Source of the DNA: Clytia hemisphaerica
Taxonomy: Eukaryota; Cnidaria; Hydrozoa; Leptothecata; Clytiidae
Assembly (NCBI GenBank): GCA_902728285.1
Contig: CACVBU010000391.1
Location: forward strand, 248,001 to 312,000
Length of the DNA: 64,000 nucleotides
Direction: 5' to 3'
Part shown: one piece after another, positions 24,188 to 37,302 of the stretch
Position numbering within the stretch: position 1 is the first letter of the stretch
Layout: each line of letters starts with the position of its first letter
Program-made: the position numbers and the translations under genes
The notes under the pieces: generated by a model
Told to the model about the DNA's origin: nothing
The model's input: the letters and a program-made list of their open reading frames with translations, nothing else
Databases searched by the model: none

Positions 24188-24382
24188 ATGTCTTCTTTTA
24201 AGAACTTAATTGACGCTTTTGACTCGATCTGCAGTGTTTTAAATTTAGGTCTACATAGACGTGATGTGATCAGGTCTTTCTCAGAAAATCTGTATCCTGG
24301 TGCGATGAGTGGTACCGTCGGAAATCTTATCTTAGCTGCAATTAGGTCCAATGTTGTAGAATCCTTAAAGAATCACACCTAA
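24188..24382 (+). CDS. Possible small coding exon, 64 residues, unknown (low confidence)
   Basis: An open frame beginning ATGTCTTCTTTTAAG right after TTGTCAG, which could be a splice acceptor, and ending in TAA. The product has a balanced, protein-like composition (DSICSVLNLGLHRRDVIRSF, AMSGTVGNLILAAIRS), unlike the low-complexity frames around it. I do not recognise a family. It begins about 50 bases after the element at 23740-24139 and has no partner exon that I could place. Chance is a real alternative at this length. Confidence 0.2.
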   Translation: MSSFKNLIDAFDSICSVLNLGLHRRDVIRSFSENLYPGAMSGTVGNLILAAIRSNVVESLKNHT

Positions 24383-26500
24383 CAGCATTTTTTTCTTTCC
24401 ATTTGCATCTAACCTTTAACCAAAGAAATTTCAAAGTAAATGACGTCAACCGTCAACTTCAAAGGGGCTGGATAGAGGTCTTTTCAGGTTTATAAGTGAT
24501 TCTGAAATGATTCTAGTGCGAACTTGTTTGCTATTTTTGCGAGGGGACCTACAATACAGAAAATGGTTAACCGCAATAACCGAAGTTTTTTGTGCCAAGA
24601 ACTTTAAGAAAGTAAGTATAGTGATATTTTGATAAAGAAGTGCTATAGAGGATACCATTGATGTCTGTCTACGTCTAGATTCTCTCTCTTTTTTGACTTT
24701 TCCTGGTACGGTGGAACTATAGTAAATGCCTATCTAGATATCATTTCCATGTGTACCTGTTAGAGGCTATATTCCAAGCCTCATTCGAGCAAATTTGAGG
24801 TTTTATATCCCGAGATCCTAAGGTCCACAACAAGTCTTAAGTCTCATTTTAAAACTATAGAGTTAAAATTCTACTTTCCAACAAGATTTTAACGCGCTGA
24901 AAAATCATTTGTGGTGTTTAAAATTTTGCCGGGAAATCCCTTTTGTCTCAAATATTTTGTCCATGATTGTACCAAGGCATAACCTTAATATGACGTAACA
25001 AAGGCAATTAAACTTGCTAAAAGAAGGTTTGTTTAATATATTCAAGTACTTTTGGGCTCTTTCCAATTTTGCGCTTTCCTTTCGTACATTTTTCTGACAT
25101 GTTTGCATTTTCGATGACATCTTTCTTTCTGCCATAATAATATTTTATCTGTGGCTTCCTTTGTCCGAAACTTATAATCCTTGTTCCGTTATTTTCAAAT
25201 TTTTCAGGTATCAGTGAGATAGCCAATCTGATGTGTTAAACTGCTAAATTGTGTTAATTGTACTAGCTTCTAGGTCAAGCCTTTAATAGTGTCTTCTTGC
25301 TCGATGATAGGAAATAGTACTTTTGACATTTTGGCACAGGGTTATGTGTGACCAAATTTTTGTATTTTTGTCCTTACAAAACCCCATCAATGAACACCCG
25401 GCAGGTGGTTGCCAGATTTAGGAATTAAGATGTTTAGTTACCGCCCTTGATCGCTTGCACTTGACCAATTTTTTTTCTTTTACCCTCTTGAAAAGCTTTT
25501 GAATTATCTTATGGATTTCGCAACTGCGGTGGTCAAATGATATTTGCCTTTTTTTGTTCAAGCAAGATAAGGCGATAGTAGGTGAATGAAATCGCAGGGA
25601 TTTTGCTTTATTTTTACTTGACCAGAAAATTCTAGATTGTAGGGATACGAATTATAAGAGAATTTAGTGTAATGACAACTGTGAATTTGTCCTAATCTAT
25701 TCAATATTTAGACCAGAGGATTGTAAATCGTTTGGTCTTTATTGGACCAATGTAGTTCGCCATTTGCCTGGCACAATAAGATCCCTGAAATTGACTCTGT
25801 TCCATATTCTTACCGATTGATCGGATTCATTCCCGTTAGAAATAGCTCTTTAAATTTATTTTTCATCCTCCTTAGAAATCTACGTTGAACCCACCATCTT
25901 TTAATATAATTGGTGAAAGGATTGATAACTAACCGGCTAAGACGGACAAAAACTATAATTTAAAACTTAAGTAAGACACTTGAGTGGAGGGAGAAAAGAA
26001 TGACACATTTCTCCAACTACCATTATTGGGGAAAAATTCTTCAGGTGCTCAACATTTGTACAGCACCCTGTCAACTATTTCATTATTTCCATATCGTATG
26101 GAAACTAGAGACTTTTTGTATGAACCTTTCTCTGTTCAAAAGTATTTTTACTTCTGCCAAAAATGTCACAAACAAAATACTCCAATATCAATTTCTTGCG
26201 CAATAAAGTTTACTTTTGTGAGTACTTTTGCATTACATTTTAACTAAGTGAAAAGTGAATTTTAGCTAATTGGACGTGATAGTCTGCAAAAATTTAACGC
26301 GGTCAACGCCTTATATATAATATAGCTGTTAGTAATTCTTTTTACCCAGTCTGGAAGATTTTGCTGGAAACAATCTCTCTGACAATCTTTAAAAGGCAGC
26401 GATCAAGCCTTTCCGTGCTCAAAGTAAAAAAAGGCAAAAAAAAAGTTGACAAAAATTTTCGAGGCGATACAGTTGTAAAAGGGTTGATAGAAAATGACAC
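24383..26500. other. No gene seen
   Basis: AT-rich sequence with only short open frames on both strands, none resembling a known protein. No clear tandem or inverted structure was noticed. Confidence 0.4.
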
Positions 26501-26505
26501 TCCCT

Positions 26506-26742
26506 TCTCACAGACCCACTGGGGCCCCTTCCCACTGGAAAAGTTGGCCAAAATATTGCACCCAGTGGAAAATTATGCTAAATTTTTTCTCCCCGTTGAA
26601 AAAAATCAGACAAGCAAATACTCACTGAAAAATATTGTGCTCTTTTTTCCATCCCCACTGAATTTTCTGGCTCGAAAACAATTGAATTCAAATCCCCAGC
26701 CAAAAAAAACAAGGGAATATTATTCCCCATGGGTCTGAGAGA
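26506..26742. mobile_element. Small foldback-like element with CCCACTGG / CCATGGG ends
   Basis: CTCACAGACCCACTGGGGCC at the left faces CCCCATGGGTCTGAGAGA at the right in inverted orientation. In between, CCAGTGGAAAA-type units recur three to four times. About 237 bp. It lies inside an open frame (26361-26738) that is explained by the repeat rather than by a gene. Confidence 0.5.
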
Positions 26743-26749
26743 TGGGGGT

Positions 26750-29150
26750 GTCAAATAACTTGGTTAGAGTATCGTCTTTTTCCTCATATTGAAGTATTTC
26801 TTCCATCGTGCAATGGAGTGAGCTTAATTTTAGTGTTATTACTCAGTTATAGGACTGTTTATAATTTTTGCAGATTGTCAAAAAATGAAAGGGGATACCC
26901 CAAAAGTACTGCCATGAAAAGCTGGATAGAAAATCTAATTAAACTTTGATGCGAGACTCGTGCCTAACTTTATTAAAAATCAATCAATGCCAAAATTCTG
27001 AGGTAATTCTATCCTCCCTTCTCTTTGTTTATTTGTATTGATTTGAAAGCAAAGAGTATTTGATTCTTTGGTGTTTTCTTTCTTTCTGGGTCACCTTTTT
27101 GTCCAGGAAATTTTTCTGCTTGAAATTCCTACCTACTGATTCATGAAGCCGTGCAAATCTTTCAGCAAACAGCAAAAAATAATAACAATGAGATTTGATT
27201 TGTGACTCGTGCCGAAATTTAAGAAAGGTCATTCAAAATGTCATGTCATTAACTCGGTTCATTCACTTAACATCGTCAATTTGAGTTCCACCGACGGCCG
27301 AGCCGAACTTTCGAAATTAATTCCATTCTTTATATATTAAATTTTAAAATCCGAAAAACAGCGACGTCGATTCTCGACTTCTGTCTTTGAGGTCTAGGTT
27401 CGGTGTTTACCAGGGTACTTTTGTATATAAATGTACTTTTAATCGGCCCGGGTGGATCACCTATAAATGGAGGGTGCCTTTATCCGGCTCTTTGAAAAGT
27501 TCCCAAATCTTTCCCTTGAAAAGAATAAATTTTGAAAATAAGTCCCGATAAGGGTCCAAAGTTTCCCAAATTTTCGACTTTTTTTCCCTCGATTCTAAAC
27601 CCAAAATTTCCGATTTTCAAAATATCGGGTGGTATCCACCTGCCATATGGCTAATCTAGTACCCCATGACAATGTGACGTGTAAGTATGTGAAATGACAG
27701 GTTCGAGGTGATGTGTCCTGGCAATTTGACGTGCAAATATGTGTAATGACGTAATGACGGATTCAACTTGTGAAAGTATCGTTTTTAAAAATTTTATTTG
27801 GGCGCTAAGGCGACCGTTGGGTTAAGGTACAGCTTACGAAGGTTTTTGTTTAAACTTTATCAATGATCCGTGCCTTACACGTTTTTTTTTATAAGAACAT
27901 CAAAAAATTTTGGATGTTCTTTAATTTAGTTTTAAGCCTAAAAATTTTCTTAACATGTTCTTATTTTCGCCATTTTTTGAGTATTTTTTTTACCTTTTCC
28001 TATGAAATTTGTCCACAAAGCCTTAAACTTGTTCTTAACATTTTTGCCATCGAAGCCTTATGTTCTTACCATATAATTTGGCCAATAGAAAAACGTGTAT
28101 ATACGTACTGAAAGGGTTAAGAAATTTCACTTTGGTGTAGGAAATAATGTTTTTTACGAACTAGAGTAATTTATTGACGTTAACGATGTAAAGTAACACC
28201 TCGATTGAGTTAAATAGAAGTGTTAATGTGGACGACATTTTTCTCATAGTTGGTCATAACATAATAAATCATGACCGTATATGACGTCATTATTTTGATG
28301 AATAAGACATGATTGTGTTAATTCCGAGATGATTCCGGAATCTCTTTTCCGGATAAGGAAAAGGTTTGATACGGTACTACTCGACGGCATTTTAAATGTG
28401 TTTCTATAAATAGCTACACAAGAAATCATTTTGATATTTTTATCCAAAAATGTCGCTCTTCTTTTTTCTGTTCCATGATTTTTTTGTTTACATCTCTTTT
28501 CGAAGTCCATCATTTGTCTTGACAGGCTATCCTGTTTCTTTTCAACAGCCGAACAGTTTCTAAATAAATCCGTGTTTGCTCCACTGCATGCACATCACAA
28601 CCACTCAAAGTACATGCTTTGTTATAAGCATAACGCTTATAAGCATAACGCTTATAAGCATATGAAGGCTCAGATTTGCAGATTTCCTAATCTAGCAATA
28701 GCATACACGCCAGCCTGAAATATTTTTCAAGTCGTTCATTTTTTTTCTGTTCAAAAAGGTTTGGAGGTGGTCCAGTAAAAAAAGACATTCTGCGACTAGC
28801 CACGTTCCACTGCTTCAAAAATCTTAATGCTTTTTGAATATTATTTAATACAAAGAGATTTTCCTAACTGAGCAACACTATGCGGGAGCGATGTAAGCTA
28901 CAATTTTTATCTCTAAATTCCAAACATGGTAGGATCGTGTTAATTTTCAATTTTGAGCGATTCTTTGCTGTTGTAGAATTAATTAGCTTGATCATCTGTG
29001 ACGATAGACTTTGCAAAGAATCTATGAATAAAACCAAATTTGACCTATTTTTCTTAAAACTCTTCTGTTCCTTTTCGATGTTCATAAAGAAAAAATCTAT
29101 AATTACTATCTAAGGTACAAAAAAGAAATTAGAACAGGTTTTCCTTCATC
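26750..29150. other. No gene seen; one short tandem repeat
   Basis: Only short AT-rich frames. At 28624-28662 a 17-bp unit (AAGCATAACGCTTATAA type) repeats about 2.4 times and is itself palindromic. Near 27430-27650 a GGGTGGAT-CACC / GGGTGG-TATCCACC pair flanks about 200 bases and may be a decayed inverted-repeat element. Confidence 0.4.
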
Positions 29151-29159
29151 TAATTCTGT

Positions 29160-29272
29160 CTGCAGGCTAAACGTCTTCTTTTTTGAAGTTTCCAATATTG
29201 ACGTTTACCACAGTGTTTAGGGACTTTTCGTTTTGGAAAAATGTGGAACCGTACGTCTGAACATGATCTTAC
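29160..29272. mobile_element. Solo end of the GACCATGTTCAGA MITE family
   Basis: AACGTCTTCTTTTTTGAAGT, TTGACGTTTACCACAGTGTT and CCGTACGTCTGAACATGATC match, in order, the right third of the element at 5184-5662 (5560-5662). The left end was not found, so this is a truncated copy. Confidence 0.6.
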
Positions 29273-29814
29273 TGGGAAAGAATTTCTTCAAATAAAAATT
29301 CGCCAAAAATGAACTCTCTTCATTTAGTTCGTACGGAAAAAATTGTTATAATGCAGAATCTGGTGACGTCATCGAGAGTCCGTTTCATCAGGGAGAAAAA
29401 ACACATATCATCCAATGCCACATTTATTACATTATTGACTGAAATTAAATTAAATATGATGCACATTTTATATTTTCTAGGTAGTCGTCTCCTAGTTTGC
29501 GCTATCCGGTCTGTTTTACTGAATTGTTGTTTTTTGTTTTCGTTCCGATAATAGAATTTCCATAAGCGGTAACTACGATGACGCCATTATTAATTATGAA
29601 ACTTTTGGAATTCCTCTTGCCTTGCAAAAATCAATGGGCGAATTATAAATTGGCATTGGGTCCAAGTTTTACATGCAACAAATCGATAAACTGATGCTGA
29701 TAATTTGATCTTAGGGTTTTTTACAAGAACATCTGTTGGCAAAGAAATCTTCCCTCTTTCAATTTTGTCAATTAATAGGTAAAAACATTTATCCTAGTTC
29801 CAAAAAATACGAGT

Positions 29815-29960
29815 ATTCCTGATATGCACCACTGGAGAGTCTTCTGAGAACTTTTGAAATTTTCCACCCAATACGTCACTTTTTCTATTGTTTAAATGAC
29901 GTATTGGGTGGGAGATTTCAAAAGCTCCTAGAAGACTCTTCAGTGGTGCATATCATGAAT
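29815..29960. mobile_element. Near-perfect hairpin MITE, TGATATGCACCAC family, copy 2
   Basis: Arms of about 65-70 bases. The left runs ATTCCTGATATGCACCACTG, then GAGAGTCTTCTGAG to CCACCCAATACGTCA; the right is the reverse complement with few changes. Only a short loop remains, so the whole element is one foldback. It shares end sequence and the GTCTTCTGA motif with the copy at 6484-6653, but the inner arm differs. Confidence 0.9.
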
Positions 29961-29969
29961 TCCGATAGC

Positions 29970-32900
29970 CAGGGTGGTTAGTTTTCACGTCTAAAGCTTT
30001 TAATAGATATATCCTAACCGTGCTTCTCTTGTAAAATCTAGAGCCACGAGGTTTACATTCCGTGCATCGTTAAGATGGAAAAGTCGTTAGACTACAGAGG
30101 AAAAGGTATAAATGCCTCTAGAACCCAGGATAGAAAACAGTGTGAAGTTTCAGCAGCTATTTACAGGAGAGTGGTTAGCTTTTATGGGAAGAGAAAAGAT
30201 TGTTAAATCATCCTCGTCTCGTTATTGATAGCTATTTTCTGTATCCAAACATGTTAGGCTTGCTATCCTCATAGCCTGCCCGTATTTTGAAAGACTACCG
30301 ATTTCAATGTATGCTTACAAAAAAATAGCCCACGTGTTTTCAATGCATTACGGAGACGGTGACAAAATGTTGGCACTTGATCGAAGCCACATTATGGGGC
30401 GGATATAATGTCATGTCTTCCATAACTTGTTTATTTCTCAAGCTGTTCCAGAAATAAATCTCGCCCTTACAAAGTTGTTAGCTACACTTTGAGGCCCAAG
30501 TTGGACCGTTTTGTATTTGTGATCTCACTTTTTAGTGTTTGTAAAGGAAAACTTTTAACTCGATTGTCATCCGGGCGAAATGTTTACCCAAAGTGCAGAT
30601 AACATAAGTTTTACGTTGAAGCAAGAAGGCGGTTTACAAGCTTGTAACTTTATTTCTTGTAAAATATTGAAATCGAATGATGAATGTAGTTTATCCAAGT
30701 TTTCAGGTTATTTTACTCGAATGTGAAAATTGAAATTTGCTGCATTATCAAATTTTAGTTGACATGCATAATATCCGCAGGGTGCTTAGTAGTAAGTCTG
30801 CGACCGCAGTCGGAGGCGACCCGAAGGCTCCTCTTTCGATAGCTATCTACCCGAAGGTAGGGGAGGGTGCTTACAGTTTCATTTGAATGATGCAAACAGA
30901 CTAATCTTAAAGTGAGTTTCGATCTTCTTCTATTACCGGTCGTTGAAATGTTATGATTTTCACATCTGCATTGTAACAGTGTTTTGTTTGCCTTTGTTTT
31001 TATAATGTTCACCATGACCAAGCAAAATTTATATACGCGCGTTCAAAAAATAAAGATGGCTCAGGTTTCAAAACGAGATGTCTTACTCGTAGTGCACAGG
31101 AAAATTTTTTGATTCCCTACTATGGAAATGTATTATTTCCAGATCTGGAAATCTGGATTTTTCCCTGATCAAACCCTAGCTAGGGAAGGTGCAACAGCTC
31201 CCTAGCTATGAAATAACATTTTCTGAGCTTGAGCTTATGTTCAATTTCCCTAATATTAAAAAGTACTTTTCTCAATGAATCCTAATAAAACCCCATATGG
31301 TACGTACCTGCGTCCATATTTTTAGCAATTATTTTGACTATATCATATATTTGCGAAATTAAAATTCCCGTGAAATGTTTCCCAAACATTCGGGTTAATT
31401 TTTGCCAATTTTACCTCAACTTACTTTACCAGTGTTGTTTTGTCTCAAGGAATTTGAATTTAGGATTTATTGATTCCTTAAAAATAAATCAATTTCTCGG
31501 ACTCGTTTAATCAAAACACATGAAATTTTGCAAATGCCCTGAAAATTTCTGACTTAGAGCTTATCAAATCATTCATGTACAAGTGTTTGGATTTACATTA
31601 ATGTAATTTTTCTTCCTCTTCATATTCGTTTTAGTATCATCTGGGATGAAACATTGAGTTCGAAGCCCCGAAAGAGCTAAAGTAGAATCTTCGACCTTTC
31701 TCAAGCTTGCCCCACATTTAGAAATTTTGTGTGAAATCAAGTCTTTAAACCCATTCCGAATTTAAATATTCGATTAGATTTATAATATATTTTGACCGAG
31801 ATTGTATCTCTTTGTTAATGATGTCAGACAATACGAAAATACTTTTACAGTAGTGCCAGAACATCGTTGATTTTTCCTCTTTCGATTTCCGATTGACTTC
31901 TTTCGTCTTTGTACTGGCTTTCGGAGTACAGGGAACTCAGGTGCAATTCTAAATATACTGTTATAAATGCAATTAAATTGAACTGTTTTTATTTTTGACC
32001 AGCGTTGGCTATCTTTGCCAAATACTCGGTGTAGTCATAACCATTGGGTTTTAAGTTGAAAGCTAGAAGCGAATCTTCGACTTTTCCCAAGCAGGAAAAA
32101 ATGAAACCTTAAGAATTGTGCCGCATTTCGAATGACAGATTAGCTCCAGCACTTTCTTTATCTTTCAATTTCAAATTCTAGTGGTAAATGTTACTTCCTA
32201 TCCAGCGTTCGTACGAAAACCAAGTGGTCGCGCAACTTACAACTAGCTTCAACTTATATAGGAGTTTCGACTCTAACCTTCGGCTTTTCCTTATTGGGTA
32301 TAACCTGCCATTTCCTGAGGCGTTGATTTTCACATATTCGTAAAGTTTAGATTCATATAAAGTACTAACCATTAAGAGGGGAATTGGCCCTTTTTTAGTA
32401 CGGTATTACGGAATTTGACGAAAAAAGAGTCGGGAAAGCGGTATTAAAATCAGACGGTGACGGCGGTGACGGTGATTAGCCTTATTTTGTTTTTATAATG
32501 TCCAGGATTCAGCCAAAATTTTGACGGGAAGACGGCATTTCGAACCCCCACCATTAAATCTGAGGAACTGTCGAATCTTCAAGAAAGGTCTAGAATACTA
32601 TCCCTCAGTTAATTCAAAGCTCAGAGAACAATCATAATCATCTTCCAGTTTACGGAGCAACTTAATGTTTGAAACCCTTTTTTGCTGACAATGCACATAT
32701 TTTTAATGTCCTTAATTGGCGTCACACTCAAGGGTTTCTCAGTAACGGGAAGTGACATTATAATCTCACTAAAAATCGAGTAGAAAAGGGCTTCTTATCC
32801 TAGTCATACAGTCATTTGTATTAAAAAGTCTATTAAAAGTATACCTATACTTTTAAATAGTTATAAAACGTAATGGATTAAATAGTGTTTTCAGTGTAAA

Positions 32901-35160
32901 AAGAACGGGAAGGAATACATATACTGTAGATTGCGAGAAAGAAGGAATTTGAACTTAAAACTTGAAATTTCACAGGGAAGGAAAGGGAACCAATCACATC
33001 ATAATTTGAAGTGATCTAACGGTATTTCTATTCGATCTTTCCATCACGTGTGAGAGGGCGAGAATTTCTCATATAAAGGATGTCGTGTAGGAAATTTACC
33101 CGTCATGCTCTTGTCTCTTGTGACGTTTCACCGTCAGAGAGACGATCGAGGCGTGATATCCTTGATCGACTTCAAGTCAGTTGGAAATCATCCTGAATTT
33201 TTTAATGTCGTTCAAATATATACAAATGATAAATTTGACCTGGTATCTTAAAATGATAAAAAAAATCACGGATGCAGTCAATAATTTATTTGCTTACTAC
33301 ATAAATTATGGGAAAGTGTCATTATTAGTACCATTGCCCATCATTCTGTTAAATTTAAAAATCTACTTTATATGCTGCCCTCTTTATAGTTTCAGATCCA
33401 CTTGTAAATGTTCATCATTATCAAAAAGTTTATTTGTATATACGTCTTAATTCCCTCGAAAAATCGAAATTCGGCCAGTTGTGGCACAAACCCGTTGGGA
33501 CCCTACCCACACTCGAAAATCGCCCAAAATTTCATCCCTGGTGTAAAAATACCTTACAATTTCAGCCATACTGGGAAATTAACTTGCTCTTTGTCTTACC
33601 ATTTCAACTAATAAATATCATGCATGAATTTAGCGAGAATTTCACATTGCAATCGCAGTATGTTCGTCGTTAGCACATCGAGTCCTTACTTTGTCAATCA
33701 ATCAGTTTTTTGTCATTAACTCTCAAAAATATCTATCCAACCCTGCCAGAGACGTAATTTAACACTAGTTTACCCAAGTTTCTGAGTTCAACGTGACTTT
33801 TCCAATTTAACGCGTGCTATTATACAATAATTTTGGTCAGCACAGACTAATGTCCAAAATGCATGTTAAGAATTGGGGAAATCAAATCTACGGTGCTAAA
33901 GTCTCAAGGTCGAATACGGTATATATTGGGTCAGTAAAAATCGTTTTAGTAGCGAGGCCTTGCCAAGTTAGAAACGCTTTAAGATTTTTCATATACTCTT
34001 TTAAAGTACATGCTCTTTGGACATCAAAAGTAAATTTTGACAATTTTGTCCCACCTTGCGGTAACATGAGGAGGTTCTCCTTCTGTCAATCTTTTCAACA
34101 CCTTATCTACGAGAAAAGAAATTTTATGGATTTCAACATCATAAACGCAATAGTTTTGAGTAATTTCTTATCTTTTGATCATACTTCGAATATCAGACAT
34201 ACTCTAGTAAATTGATAACTTATCTTTGAGGTTTTCTTATTCTTCAAAAAACGCGGGAAAATTCATGCATTCTCAAACTGAGGGAGTAGACGGATTCACG
34301 CTTTCTTTTGACCGTAAGTGGATTTTAACGTTCATTCAATTTTAACCAGGTATAGCACCTATATAGAATATATTCGTGCAAACCCTTTGGTATAGTGGAA
34401 TTCGTATTGCATGCAAATTCTAAGCAAATTTCCCGATGCCTTCGTGTTAAACGAGACTTTCTTTTGTCTCTAAAAAAATTCCACACTATAAACGAGGTTT
34501 TGCCATTTTCGTTTTTTTTTACCTAAGCTGCAAAAAAAAGGAAGAGACGGAATGATCAGATTTGCACCTTTTTTGGACGAAGGATTGAATCTAGTACATT
34601 CCTCGTATACTCGAAATTTTCTACTTTAACTTCAATGGGCAGCGTTAGTGGGAAAGTAAGGCAGATACTTCAAGTATGAATGGAGATCTTTTTCTAGATA
34701 TCTTTCATTAGGTTTCAAAAGAATCTCATTCACAAACACCTACAAGCCGCAAAAGTTTTCTTTGCGTGTACGAAAGACCGTTAGATTCACACAATTGATT
34801 AAAACCTTTAAATCTCTTATCTTTAAAAAGGTAGGCGTGGTAAATCTTATTATTGATAATATTTTACCGCAGAATTCTTTTGCGGTAATAAAGAACGCAA
34901 ATTTTCCACGGTGATTCAAATGAAAGTAGGAGGCGTAGATTTATTTAAGTTGATATGCGATTTTTTTCTTCACTGTATTTTTGTATGTTTTAACCGCACG
35001 TACTGAATAAATCAAGGACTAGCAAAGGATGAAAAAGTTCCCTGCTAAGCATTGATTTAACCTACCTATATCGACCAGAGAGAAATACGTGTATAGCAAA
35101 AAGAGTTTATGAAAACCAGATTTGAAATTTTAAAGGAGTATATTTTATCAGACCTTTAAG
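29970..35160. other. 5 kb without a recognisable gene
   Basis: Apart from the repeat at 30793-30866, this stretch shows only short frames. The longest (33814-34215, 133 codons) has no recognisable motif and is flanked by nothing splice-like that extends it. Near 31370 there is CGAAATTAAAATTCCCGTGA, related to CGCGAAATTAAATTCCGCG-type sequence seen near 19120 and 48050. Confidence 0.4.
30793..30866 (-). repeat. 73-bp interspersed repeat, copy 2
   Basis: Reverse complement of the segment at 1424-1496 with only a handful of differences (TAAGTCTGCGACCGCAGTCG at the left edge). The surrounding bases do not match copy 1 except for adjacent short-repeat sequence, so this is an interspersed element and not a larger duplication. 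Confidence 0.75.
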
Positions 35161-35182
35161 AATTAAGGAATCATTGATTGAG

Positions 35183-35245
35183 GGGGAGATGGCCTAGTGG
35201 TGTAAGCGCCGTAATCTTCCCTGTTTGTAACTCCGCTCTTTCCAA
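35183..35245 (+). repeat. Decayed tRNA-like (SINE head) sequence
   Basis: GGGGGAGATGGCCTAGTGG followed by TGTAAGCGC fits an RNA polymerase III A box (TGGCCTAGTGG). The expected B box is degenerate (TTTGTAACTCC) and no acceptor stem closes. Best read as the head of an old tRNA-derived SINE, not a functional tRNA. Confidence 0.4.
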
Positions 35246-35643
35246 TGTTCCTTTTATGCAGCTCAAAGATAGCCGAGCCAGTAAAACAATCATCGTTTTG
35301 TAGAACTGTTTTTAAATATTTCCTTTCCAGAAGGAAATATTTGTTAAAACGGTAATTTTTCTTCTCCTTCTTCTTCTTCTTCTTCTCCTCCAAGTCTAAC
35401 GCTCGGTTTTGGTCAATTTCGTGAGTTTGTACACGAGTCTCTTTTTAAATCAAGCTCCGGCGGTAAAAACAGTAGGATGTTCTTTTTTCGAGGCGGAAGA
35501 CGTCATTTTTCCAAGACACGTCGTAGGAAATATGCGTACGGTGGTCTATTCTCCTTGCCGATCGGAAAACGTCGCCCGGTTCGAAAGCGTATTGTTGATC
35601 GGACCACACTGCTTTTTAACAGTCATAACAAAGAGGTGAAGGT

Positions 35644-35928
35644 TTCTTCGTAAAGACGAAAGACATGTATCTATTTTTCCGATCCGGCATGCGGGAATAG
35701 TGTCAGGACCTGCAGGCGACCTGGTAGGGTTGGGTATGGGTGTGGTTTGGGTGTGGTTACGTATCAGATTGGCTAGGAATTAGGTTATTATCAGCTGTCG
35801 GTAAGTCATTCAGTCAGTTAGAAGACATAGAAAATAACTCACAAAGATCCAGAAAGTCAGAAAAACTACGAACAAGAGACTGGAAAGTACGAAATAAGTC
35901 CAGATCTGTCTTTCGTCTTTACGAAGAA
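35644..35928. repeat. Perfect 22-bp inverted repeat pair, 241 bp apart
   Basis: TTCTTCGTAAAGACGAAAGA plus CA at 35644-35665 is exactly complementary to 35907-35928. The spacer contains TGGGTATGGGTGTGGTTTGG and is richer in GC than the neighbourhood. It could be a small MITE or a paired regulatory site. No target duplication is evident. Confidence 0.6.
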
Positions 35929-36587
35929 GCCACGACCTAACAAAGATGGAGGCAAAAAATAGACAACAAATGTTGCTCTTTCGCTATTTTTCTTTGGTTT
36001 TTATGCTTTCATGAGTTGAATTGGATCATGTTTTTTGTACGATTGTCTGGATTTGATGTTTCGTTTACATACTCTTGGTGTGAGAGATACAATCTCTCAT
36101 CTTGATGGTCTTGGAAAAACAGGACATTTTGTCAACTTACAACTTTCACAACAAGCTATAATAGCTAACTTCAATTTTGCCTGTATATTTACCTAAAGTG
36201 ATTGTGGATAAATCTGACCATGTAATACCTGAAAAAAAAGTTTGAACTCACTTTTATGGTATGCACCACCCAATGCGCAATGGTCAGATCGCAGATGGCG
36301 ATGGTTGGTGATGAACTATGATTTAGCTAGCTTTGAGCTAAAAATTTAAACATGGAGCAAAATTGACTGGTTAATGATTGAATTTCCCTTGGTGTTTTTA
36401 TCTAAAACAATGAATTAACTGGTTAGTGACAGTTAGTGAAAACTCTCTTTGTGGGGAAAATTCTGTTGCGGTTCACAGAACTGTAATTTCAAACTTTTTA
36501 AGCTGATATAACCGGAACACCTTGGCCAATATGAAGAATGTTAACTCTTAAAATTTTGATTGTATTGAATATGGAATTAAACAATTG

Positions 36588-36890
36588 GAACGTGCGTATT
36601 AAACGTGGAAACTTTTGTTGTGAATTTGGAGATTTTCTTCCCCGTGCATTTAAAACGTGGAAAACTTTGGTTGTGAATTTGTAGATTGTTTTCCACGTGC
36701 GTTTTAAAGGCAAAAGGTTGAAACTTTTGTTATAAATTTGGAGATTTCTTACATGTGCAATTAAACGATGGAAAACTTTTGTTATGAATTTATTTTCTTC
36801 AATGCGCGTTTGAAGACGTGGAAAACTTTATAAATTTGGAGATTTCTTACACGTGCATTTAAAAGATGGAAAACATTTGTTATGAATATA
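36588..36890. repeat. Imperfect tandem repeat, about 60-bp unit, about 5 copies
   Basis: Units share GTGGAAAACTTTTGTTATGA, AATTTGGAGATTTCTT and ACGTGCATTTAAA, with length changes between copies. Divergence is much greater than in the 40-bp satellite, so this is an older array. Confidence 0.8.
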
Positions 36891-36911
36891 TATTTTCCGG
36901 TTGGTTCGAAA

Positions 36912-36974
36912 CGCAGGAGACAGGACGCAGGAGACAGGACACAGGACACAGGACGCAGGACACAGGACGCAGGT
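36912..36974. repeat. Minisatellite of 7/14-bp GGACACA / GGACGCA units
   Basis: CAGGACACAGGACGCAGGA-type repeats, with GACAGGA, ACACAGGA and GCAGGA alternating, running for about 60 bases. The open frames with CVLCPVSCVL repeats across it are artefacts. Confidence 0.85.
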
Positions 36975-37302
36975 CATACAAACTACAGACCGGAAAATTG
37001 TAACATGCACTCGTAACATATAATGTATAAAATGTTTCTAAAAAGATTATACGCAATGGAAAATTATATATTATACAAAATACGCTATTTAAAAGATTTT
37101 TAAATGACAAGCCATCAATCCTAAATATTGACAAAATGACATTTAAATTATGTAAATGATGACGCTAGCACAAAATACAAGGTGTGTACATCAGTTTACA
37201 AACAAAATGTTTTTTCATGCTCAATAGGATGCTGATGGTGCAAGTAGATATATTTATATATTTGAAAACATTAATGCTCCAAGGGAGCTGTTTTAGAGAT
37301 AT

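Noticed and set aside
33814-34215. 133-codon open frame
   Set aside because: No recognisable motif, no splice-compatible neighbours, and composition like other chance frames in this AT-rich DNA; could still be revisited with transcript data.
36828-37134. Cysteine-rich CVLCPVSCVL protein frames
   Set aside because: They come from the GGACACA/GGACGCA minisatellite.
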